Shown here one piece after another: positions 55,990-64,000 of a stretch of DNA of 64,000 nucleotides. The stretch comes from Hordeum vulgare subsp. vulgare (lineage: Eukaryota; Streptophyta; Magnoliopsida; Poales; Poaceae). The stretch is from NCBI RefSeq assembly GCF_904849725.1, contig NC_058521.1:348190138-348254137 (forward strand), read 5' to 3'. Each line of letters starts with the position of its first letter. Position 1 is the stretch's first letter. Under the pieces are notes generated by a model. That model searched no databases, had not been told where the DNA came from, and was given only the letters and a program-made list of their open reading frames with translations. The position numbers and the translations under genes were made by a program.

Positions 55990-58700
55990 ATGCTCCAAAT
56001 ATCTACTCGACTATACGAATCTGTTTCACTACTCATAGTTATTCGGATTAGTGTTAAAGCTTGCATTGACGTAACCCTTTACGACGAACTCTTTAACCAC
56101 CTCCATAATCGAGAAAAATTCCTTAGTCTATTTAGTTACTAAGGATGACTTTGACCACAGATCAGTGATTCAATCCTGGATCACTCTGTGTACCTCTTAA
56201 CAGACTTGCTGCAAGGCACACATCAGGTGCGGTACTCAGCATGGCATACTTTAGAGTCTACGACTAAGGCATAGAAGATGATCTTCGTCTATTCTCTTTA
56301 TTCTGCCGTGGTCGGGTTTTGAGTCTTACTCAAATTCACACCGTACAACACAGTCAAGAACTCCTTCTTTGCTGATCTATTTCGAATTCCTTCAAAAACT
56401 TGTCAAGGCATGCATCTTGTTGAAACTTCTATTAAGCGTTTTGATCTATCTCCATAGATCTTGATGCTCAATGTGCAAGTAGCTCAATCCAGGCATTCCT
56501 TTTAAAAACTCCTTTCAAACAACCTTTTATGCTTCACAGAAATTCTACATTACTTCTGATCAACAATATGTCAACCACATATACTTATTTGAAATTCTAT
56601 AGTGCTCCCACTCACTTCTTTGGAAATACAAGTTTCTCATAAACCTTGTACAAACCCAAAATCTTTGATCATCTCATCAAAGTGTATATTCCAACTCCGA
56701 GATGCTTGCACCAGTCCATTGAAGGATCGCTGGAGCTTGCATACTTGTTTGAATCTTTAGGATCGACAAAACCTTCTGGTTGTATCACATACAATGTTTG
56801 CTCAAGGAAACCGTCGAGGAAACAATGTTTTGACATCCTACGTGAAATATTTCAAAAATAATGCAACAACTACTAACATAATTCTAACAGACTTTTAGCA
56901 TCGCTACGAGTGAGAAAGTCTCACCATAGTCAACTGTTTGATCATGTCAGAAACATCTTTGCGACAAGTCAAGCTTTTCTTAATAGTGACTTATCACCAT
57001 CGTCGTCTGTCTTCCTTTTAAAGATCCATATTTACTCAATAGTCCTACGACCATCAAGTAGTTCTTCCAAAGTCTACACTTTGTTTTCATACATGGATCC
57101 TCTCTCGGATTTCATGGCCTCCAACCATTTGTCGGAATCCGGGCCCACCATCGCTTCTCCACAGCTCGTAGGTTCATTATTGTTCAACAACATGACCTCC
57201 AAGCCATGGTTACCATACCACTCCGTAGTAGTACGCGACCTTGTCGACCTACGAGGTTTGTAGTAACTTGATCCGAAGCTCAATGATCACCATCATCAGC
57301 TTCCACTTCAATTGGTGTAGGCGCCACAGGAACAACTTCGTGTGCCCTGTTACACACTAGTCGAAGTGATGGTTCAATAACCTCATCAAGTTCTATCACC
57401 CTCCCACTCAATTCTTTCGAGAGAAACCTTTCCTCAAGAAAGAACCCGTTTCTAGAAGCAAACACTTTGCTTCCGGATCTGAGATAGGAGATGTATCCAA
57501 CTGTTTTGGATATCTTATGAAGATGAATTTATCCGCTTTGGGTTCGAGCTTATCATACTGAAACTTTTTCACATAAGCATCACAGCTCCAAACTTTCAAG
57601 AAACGACAGCTTAGATTTCTCTAAACCTTAGTCTATATTGTGTCATCTCAACGGAAATACGCGGTGACCTATTTGAAGTGAATGCAGTTGTCTCTAATGC
57701 ATAACCCATAAACGATAGTGGTAATTCGATAAGAGACATCATAGTATGCACCATATCAAATAGGGCGTGGCTAAGATGTTCAGACACATCATCACACTAT
57801 GGTGTTCCAGGTGGCATGAACTGCGAAACAATTTCCACATTGTCTTAACTGCGTACCAAAACTCGTAACTCAGATATTCATCTCTATGATCATATCTTAG
57901 ACTGTTTATCCTCTTGTCACGACGATCTTCACTCTAAAATAGCTTTGAACTTTTCAACATTTCAGACTTGTGATTCATCAAGTAAATACTCCTATATCTA
58001 TTCAAATCGTCACTGAAGTAAGAACATAATGATATCCAGTGCGTGCCTTAGCACTTATTGGACTGCACACATCAAAAATGCATTACTCCCAACAAGTTAC
58101 TCTACTTGTTTCATGTGGCATGTTTTGCATGTCTCAAGTGATTCAAAATCAAGTGAGTCCAAACAATCCATCAGCATGGAGCTTCTTCATGCATTTTACA
58201 CCAACATGACTCAAGTGGCAGTGCCACAACTAAGTGGTACTATCATTATTACTTTTTATCTTTTGGCACTAATATTATGAACATGTGTAACACTACGATC
58301 GAGATTCAATAAACCATTGAGGGTAATTATTCAAGCAAATAGAATAACTATTATTATTTTAAATGAATAATTGTATTGCAACAAACACGATCCAACCATT
58401 TTCACGCTCACCGCAAACACCAAATAAAGATTATTTGGGTTTCACCACCAATCCCGATGATAGAGGGAGCGTGCGACGTTTGATCATATCAAGCTTGGAA
58501 ACTCTTCCAACACGTATCGTCACCTCGCCTTTAGCTAGTCTCCATTTATTCCGTAGGTTTCATTTCGTGTTACCAATCACTTAGCAACTGAACCGGTATC
58601 CAATACCCTCGCGCTACTAGGAGTACTAGTAAAGCACACATCAACATCATGTATATCAAATATACTACTTTCGACTATGCCAGCCTACTTATCTACCAAG
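55990..58700 (-). pseudogene. Angela pol remnant (integrase, RT, RNase H), heavily broken
   Basis: Minus-strand Copia pol. Recognisable pieces are 57408-57599 (KVWSCDAYVKKFQYDKLEPK, after the integrase core), 57280-57465 (GFFLEERFLSKELSGRVIEL) and 57074-57283 (GPDSDKWLEAMKSERGSMYE, the start of the Copia RT). Every piece ends in a stop or frameshift. Downstream RT and RNase H between 55990 and 57070 are in short fragments only. No functional enzyme can be encoded. Confidence 0.8.
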
Positions 58701-58739
58701 CATTTAGGGTCGCTCCGCCTCAGTGACCGTTCCCCTCAT

Positions 58740-59300
58740 AACAGAAGCACTTAGTCTCGGGTTTGGGTTTAGACTTGGGTCTCTTCATTAGTGCAGCAAC
58801 TGTTTTGTTGTTTCACGAAGTATCCCTTCTAGCCCTTGCCTTTCATGAAACTTAGTGGTTTTACTAACCATCAACCATTGATGCTCCTTCTTGATTTCTA
58901 CTTTTGCAGTGTCATACATCACGAATCTCTCAAGGATCATTGTATCTATCCTTGATATGTTATAGTTCATCATGAAGCTCTCACAGCTTGGTGGCAGTGA
59001 CTTTGGAGAATCATCACTATCTCATATGGAAGATTAACTCCCACTTGATTCAAGCGATTGTCGTACTCAGACAATCTTAGCACACGCTCAACGATTGAGT
59101 TTTTCTCCTTTACTTCATGGACAAAGAATCTTGTCGGAGGTCTCATACCTCTTAACAAGGGCACAAGCATCAAATCACAATTTCATCTCTTTAGAACATC
59201 ACTCATGGTCCGTGACGTTTCAAAACGTCTTCGGCGCCACGCTTCTAAGCCATTAAGTATTTTGTACTGAACTATCGTGTAGTCATCAGAAACGTGTATG
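58740..59300 (-). pseudogene. Angela gag remnant
   Basis: 58970-59173 holds LLRGMRPPTRFFVHEVKEKN and LRLSEYDNRLNQVGVNLP, characteristic of BARE/Angela Gag. 58788-58973 continues with AKVEIKKEHQWLMVSKTTKF before the expected zinc knuckle, which is decayed. Frames are broken in several places. Confidence 0.82.
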
Positions 59301-60636
59301 TCGGATGTTCACAACATCTACAGACGATGCTTGAGGTGCAGCACACCGAGTGGTGCATTAAGGACATAAGCCTTCTGCGCAGCAATGAGGACAATCCTCG
59401 GTTTTACAGACTCAGTCTGCAAAGTTTGCTACTATCAACTTTCAACTAAATTTTCTCTAGGAACATATAAAAACAGTAGAGCTATAGCGCAAGCTACATC
59501 GCAATTCGCAAAGACCATTAGACTATGTTCATGACAATTAGTTCAATTAATCATATTACTTAAGAACTCCCACTCAAAAAGTACATCTCTCTAGTCATTT
59601 GAGTGGTACATGATCCAAATCCACTATCTCAAGTCCGATCATCACGTGAGTCGAGAATAATTTCAGTGGTAAGCATCTCTATGCTAATCATATCAACTAT
59701 ACGATTCATGCTCGACCTTTCGGTCTCATGTGTTCCGAGGCCATGTCTGCACATGCTAGGCTCGTCAAGCTTAACCCGAGTGTTCCGCGTGTGCAACTGT
59801 TTTGCACCCGTTGTATGTGAACGTTGAGTCTATCACACCCGATCATCACGTGGTGTCTCGAAACGAAGAACTGTCGCAACGGTGCACAGTCGGGGAGAAC
59901 ACAATTTTGTCTTGAAATTTTAGTGAGAGATCACCTCATAATGCTACCGTCGTTCTAAGCAAGATAAGGTGCATAAAGGATTAACATCACATGAAATTCA
60001 TAATTGACATGATATGGCCATCATCAGGTGCTTCTTGATGTCCATCACCAAAGCACCGGCACGATCTTCTTGTCACCGGCTTTACACCATGATCTCCATC
60101 AACGTGTCGCCATCGGGGTTGTCGTGCTACTCATGCTATTACTACTAAAGCTACGTCCTAGCAATATAGTAAACGCATCTGCAAGCGCAAACGTTAGTTT
60201 AAAGACAACCCTATGGCTCCTGCCGGTTGCCGTACCATCGACGTGCAAGTCGATATTAACTATTACAACATGATCATCTCATACATCCTATATATCACAT
60301 CACATCGTTGGCCATATCACAACACAAGCATACCCTGCAAAAACAAATTAGACGTCCTCTAATTGTTGTTGCATGTTTTACGTGGTGACCATGGGTATCT
60401 AGTAGGATTGCATCTTACTTACGCAAACACCACAACAGAGATGTAATCTTTGAGCAACGGAGTTACTCGTAGCGATGAAACCAGTCTCTCGTAAGCGTAC
60501 GAGTAATGTCGGTCCGAGCCGCTTCGATCCAACAATACCGCGGAATCAAGAAAAGACTAAGGAGGGCAGCGAAATGCACATCACCGCCCACAAAAACTTC
60601 TGTGTTCTACTCGAGATTACATCTACGCATGAACCT

Positions 60637-60650
60637 AGCTCATGATGCCA
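60637..60650 (-). other. Angela primer binding site (Met type)
   Basis: TGGCATCATGAGCT on the minus strand one base after the 5' LTR end resembles TGGTATCAGAGC, with changes. Confidence 0.65.
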
Positions 60651-60651
60651 C

Positions 60652-62482
60652 TGTTGGGGAACCGCCGCATGGGAAACAAAAATTTTCCTACGCGCACGAA
60701 GACCTATCATGGTGATGTCCATCTACGAGAGGGGATTTCCGATCTACGTACCCTTGTAGATCGCACAGTAGAAGCGTTAAGAAACACGGTTGATGTAGTG
60801 GAACGTCCTCACGTCCCTCGATCCGCCCCGTGAACCGTCCACGAACCGTCCCGCAATCCGTCCCACGATCCGCTCCGATCTAGTGCCGAACGGACGGCAC
60901 CTCCGCGTTCAGCACACGTACAGCTTGACGATGATCTCGGCCTTCTTGATCCAGCAAGAGAGACGGAGAGGTAGATGAGTTCTCCGGCAGCGTGAAGACG
61001 CTCTGGAGGTTTGCGGTGATCTAATCTCAGCAGGGCTCCGCCCGAGGTCCACCGAAACGCGATCTAGAGGTAAAACCGTGGAGGTATGTGGTCAGGCTGT
61101 CGTGGCAAAAGTTGTCTCAAATCATCCCTAAAACCCCACTATATATAGGAGGGAGGGAGGGGAGGAGGCAGCCTCAAAACCTAAAGGTTTGGCCGAAATT
61201 GGAGGTGGAGGAGTCCTACTCCAATCCTACTTGGAGTAGGATTCCACCTTCCCACTTGGAAACTCTTTCCACCTTGTGTTTTTTCCTTCTCAAACCTTAT
61301 GGGCCTTAGTGGGAACTTATTCCAGCCCACTTGGGGCTGGTTTATCTCTTCCCATAGCCCATGAGACGCGTTGGGGCGTGACACCCCTCCTGATGGTCCC
61401 CGGCACCCCTCCCGGCACTCCCAGTACACTACCGATGAGCCCGAAACTTTTCCGGTAATGCATGAAAACCTTCCGGTAACCAAATGAGGTCATCCTACAT
61501 ATCAATCTTCGTTTCCGGACCATTCCGGAAACCCTCGTGACGTCCGTGATCTCATCCGGGACTCCGAACAACATTCGGTAACCAACCATATAACTCCAAT
61601 ACGTATAAAACAACGTCGAACCTTAAGTGTGCAGACCCTGCGGGTTCGAGAACTATGTAGACATGACCCGAGAGACTCCTCGGTCAATATCCAATAGCGG
61701 GACCTGGATGCCCATATTGGATGCTACATATTCTACGAAGATCTTATCGTTTGAACCTCAGTGCCAAGGATTCATATAATCCCGTATGTGATTCCCTTTG
61801 TCCTTCAGTATGTTACTTGCCCGAGATTCGATCGTCAGTATCTGCATACCTATTTCAATCTCGTTTACCGGCAAGTCTCTTTACTCGTTCCGTAATACAA
61901 GACCCCACAACTTACACTAAGTCACATTGCTTGCAAGGCTTGTGTGTGATGTTGTATTACCGAGTGGGCCCCAAGATACCTCTCCGTCATACGGAGTGAC
62001 AAATCCTAGTCTTGATCCATACTAACTCAACGAACACTTCGGAGATACCTGTAGAGTATCTTTATAGTCACCCAGTTACGTTGCGATGTTTGATACACAC
62101 AAAGGATTCCTCCGGTGTCAGTGAGTTATATCATCTCATGGTCATAGGAACAAATACTTGACACGCAGAAAACAGTAGCAACAAAATGACACGATCAACA
62201 TGCTATGTCTATTAGTTTGGGTCTAGTCCATCACATGATTCTCCTAATGATGTGATCCCGTTATCAAGTAACAACACTTGCCTATGGCCAGGAAACCTTG
62301 ACCATCTTCGTTCAACGAGCTAGTCAACTAGAGGCTTACTAGGGACAGTGTTTTGTCTATGTATCCACACAAGTATTGTGTTTCCAATCAATACAATTAT
62401 AGCATGGATAATAAACGATTATCATGAACAAAGAAATATAATAATAACTTTTTAATATTGCCTCTAGGGCATATTTGCAACA
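60652..62482 (-). repeat. Angela-type 5' LTR
   Basis: The plus strand runs from TGTTGGGGAACCGCCGCATGG to GGCATATTTGCAACA (one change in the terminal repeat). It is equal in length to the partner. TSD CCCAA follows at 62483-62487. Confidence 0.95.
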
Positions 62483-62547
62483 CCCAAGCGCCGCGCCGCC
62501 CGTCTGCTCCTGCAGCGCCTGTGAAGGAGGAGGAGGACACAGGCTGA

Positions 62548-62854
62548 GTGTCGTCGTGCGGGTGTCGGGCATCTGTGGCGGCAGCCGTCCTCCGGGATCT
62601 CCATCGCTAGCTGTCTCCTCCTTGCTTTTGGTCCTATGTGCATGAAAACTAGGATAGGCCCTTCGGGCACGTAATGGATTTGGGCGGCCGTCCCTTTTGT
62701 TAGTACCGTTGCTTCTTTGTCGGTTCAGATAATTAGCTTCGTACGCTTGCAGTGAACTTCTTTGTTGTGATGCATGACTGTGGCACTCGAGGGGGCTTGT
62801 CGGTCGGCTGGTTTCTCCTTGGTCTGGGTGAAGTCGATTGATGCTCTATGTCAG
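62548..62854 (+). other. 3' flank of the accessory gene
   Basis: Non-coding region downstream of the accessory-gene stop. It probably holds its 3' UTR; no clear polyadenylation signal is identified. Confidence 0.4.
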
Positions 62855-63410
62855 CAGGCCCCAGTCCCGCACATTTCCCTGCCGTTGCGAGGCGCGACCC
62901 GTTACCAAGGTCGCTCCTCACGGGGCAAGGCCGTGGCACCAGGGTGCCAAGTGGCTTTGTGACCGGTAAGGCTACTGAGGCGCTATGCTCAGGAGCCCCC
63001 TTAGACATTCAAGCGGCTCTAAATCGACAGGTCCCAGTCCCACACATTTCCCTGCCATGAGGCACGATCCGTCAAGGTCGTCCCTCGCGAAACAAGGCCC
63101 TGGCACCCCGGGTACTAGGTGGCTTTCTGACCGGTAAGGCTCTTGAGGCGCGATGCTGAGGAGCCCCCTTAGACGTCCAAGAGGCCCTCGCGGATTCTGT
63201 TTTCTAGAGATCCCTAGTCTGCATTAAAGAAGCTCTGCGTCGGCAGGTCCCAGTCCCGCATATTTCCGTGTCATCATGAGGCGTGAACCGTTACCAAGGT
63301 CGTTCCTCACGGGGTAAGGCCCTGGCACCAGGGTGCCAAGTGGATTGTGACCGGTAAGGCTCCTATGGCGTGATGCTCAGGAGCCCCCTTAGGCGCTCAA
63401 GCTGTCCCAG
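62855..63410. repeat. Three tandem units (~170-215 bp) in the 3' region of the Tat-like element
   Basis: Units start with CAGGYCCCAGTCCC at 62855, 63028 and 63244. Each contains ACATTTCCCTG-like, ACCAAGGTCG-like, GGCACCAGGGTGCCAAGTGG, GACCGGTAAGGCT and CAGGAGCCCCCTTAG. The second unit has an extra ~45 bp. Each unit includes a short inverted repeat GGCACCAGGGTGCC. 63411-64000 holds more GC-rich sequence with no ORF or repeat that I can assign. Confidence 0.82.
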
Positions 63411-64000
63411 GAGAAACAACTGTTGTAAGAAAAGACCAAGTTTGTTTCCTATCCAGGATGGTGCACCGAGCCGTGAATGGGACTCTTGAGCGAGTATCAG
63501 ATGGCATGAGTTTGCCGACTCGTCCATGAGTTCCATGCAAGGGTTCGAGCGCCATAGCTTTGGCGAGGTGCCGACACCGTGCCCCCCAGCCCTTGCTCAC
63601 GGGGTACGAGCGGGTGGGGACAGACAAATGCTCGACTCAAAGGAAGAGAGCGTCCTACGAAGAGTGGCAAAGAAAACGAGTTTCCGCAAAGGCTTCATTT
63701 GAAAAGGCCCCGAGTTTGATTTCATAAACATTAGCAAATCCAAACCAGAAAAAAGGCAAATGCAAGTTGCGTCCGGCGCCTAATCTATTTTCTGCCTCCG
63801 TCGCCCCCAGCGCTGAGCATAGGGCTTCCACAAGGCGTGGGGTGGACCCCTTCCGCGTCCTTAGGGGGCCCTGGGCATATACAGCCTCGGCTCGTTATTA
63901 CGTGAGAGTGTCATGATGGGGGTGTATATGGGAGGTTGCGAGGACGCTTTGGCCTCGCGATTGTCCCTATCCTCGAGGCATTGGGGCCTGAGCTTCTGGA
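63411..64000. other. Non-coding remainder of the Tat-like element
   Basis: GC-rich, no convincing ORF on either strand; presumably the region between the tandem repeats and pol. Confidence 0.45.

Larger units (their letters stand above)
53955..62482 (-). mobile_element. Full-length BARE/Angela/WIS-type Copia element (8528 bp)
   Basis: LTRs at 53955-55785 and 60652-62482 are both 1831 bp, in minus orientation (sense start TGTTGGAAATATGCCCTAGAGGC, the higher-coordinate copy being the 5' LTR). The exact TSD CCCAA is at 53950-53954 and 62483-62487. Primer site and polypurine tract are in place. The interior (4866 bp) contains gag and pol in pieces with many stops. The element is structurally complete but cannot make its own proteins. 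Confidence 0.95.
53204..62547 (+). pseudogene. Antisense accessory gene: AT-hook plus B3-like DNA-binding protein, broken and split by Angela
   Basis: Likely a DNA-binding protein carried by a Gypsy element. It starts at 53204 (MALAKRFSTTEKGKAP). A basic KRGRSRPRK at residues ~26-34 resembles an AT-hook. From EFVTWVDMPEIARLQLPSFF on, the order fits a plant B3 domain: VWVEV-type strand (GASWVEVEVN), GWQVFTRARGL and YLHFKYDGEATLFVKIF. Lesions: a TGA at 53576-53578, a 2-base AT insertion near 53655, and the Angela insertion at 53955-62482. After the insertion, 62488-62547 supplies a short C-terminus ending PVKEEEDTG and TGA, out of phase by one base. Dead copy; the family is probably recurrent in Triticeae elements. 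Confidence 0.65.
51937..64000 (-). mobile_element. Tat/Grande/Retand-like Gypsy element, 3' part, interrupted by Angela
   Basis: It consists of the 3' LTR, polypurine tract, an antisense accessory gene (53204-62547), its flank, and tandem repeats (62855-63410), and continues past the window. Antisense ORFs between pol and the 3' LTR (as in maize Grande) and tandem repeats in the 3' untranslated region are known features of the Tat lineage. No pol is in view, so the lineage is inferred. Confidence 0.6.

Overview
This is a transposon-dense plant nuclear segment from a Triticeae grass (wheat, barley, rye or a close relative). The evidence is the element content: BARE/Angela/WIS-clade Copia LTRs, a Maximus-like Copia LTR, an Athila-lineage Gypsy element with a tRNA-Asp primer site, Stowaway and Tourist-like MITEs, and grass-type Helitron ends. 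Only one host gene is convincing, a five-exon clade-E-type protein phosphatase 2C at 30799-36690 (+). Everything else is nested mobile DNA, and many insertions can be delimited by exact target-site duplications (TSDs).

Left part, 1-12154: a decayed minus-strand LINE (ORF1 with CCHC knuckles, ORF2 with endonuclease and reverse transcriptase) sits against the last ~330 bp of a Gypsy LTR. Next is a truncated minus-strand Copia element (gag remnant, primer site, LTR), and that LTR is split by a Maximus-like solo LTR.

Nest, 12155-29025: a Copia solo LTR (TSD GCAAA/GCGAA) is split by a complete Athila element at 12709-28219 (TSD ACCTC). The Athila 5' LTR is in turn split by a 5.24-kb Gypsy LTR at 22318-27556 (TSD CAACC). 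The Athila gag, protease and RT are readable on the minus strand, but RNase H, integrase and a coiled-coil accessory ORF are broken.

Gene island, 29650-36965: a Stowaway MITE lies upstream of the PP2C gene, one or two MITEs are in intron 1, and a LINE fragment is in the 3.2-kb intron 3. A Helitron (36966-40367) begins 276 bp after the stop and carries a Harbinger-like element with its own 185-aa ORF. A second Helitron-like 3' end follows at 41487.

Right part, 41521-64000: a truncated minus-strand Gypsy LTR with a hAT-like MITE; a long plus-strand Gypsy LTR (43355-49329) split by an Angela-clade solo LTR and followed by a Met-type primer site and a non-coding pyrimidine-rich interior; then the 3' end of a third Gypsy element, probably Tat/Grande/Retand-like (51937-end). 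This last element carries an antisense accessory gene (AT-hook plus B3-like domain) and 3'-region tandem repeats. A full-length Angela/BARE-type element (53955-62482, TSD CCCAA) has inserted inside that accessory gene.

The most unusual signals are tRNA-like modules with Pol III A and B boxes inside the two long Gypsy LTRs, on the sense strand and about 1.45-1.6 kb from the LTR start in both copies, and the antisense AT-hook/B3 accessory gene. All calls rest on reading the sequence; no database search was possible.
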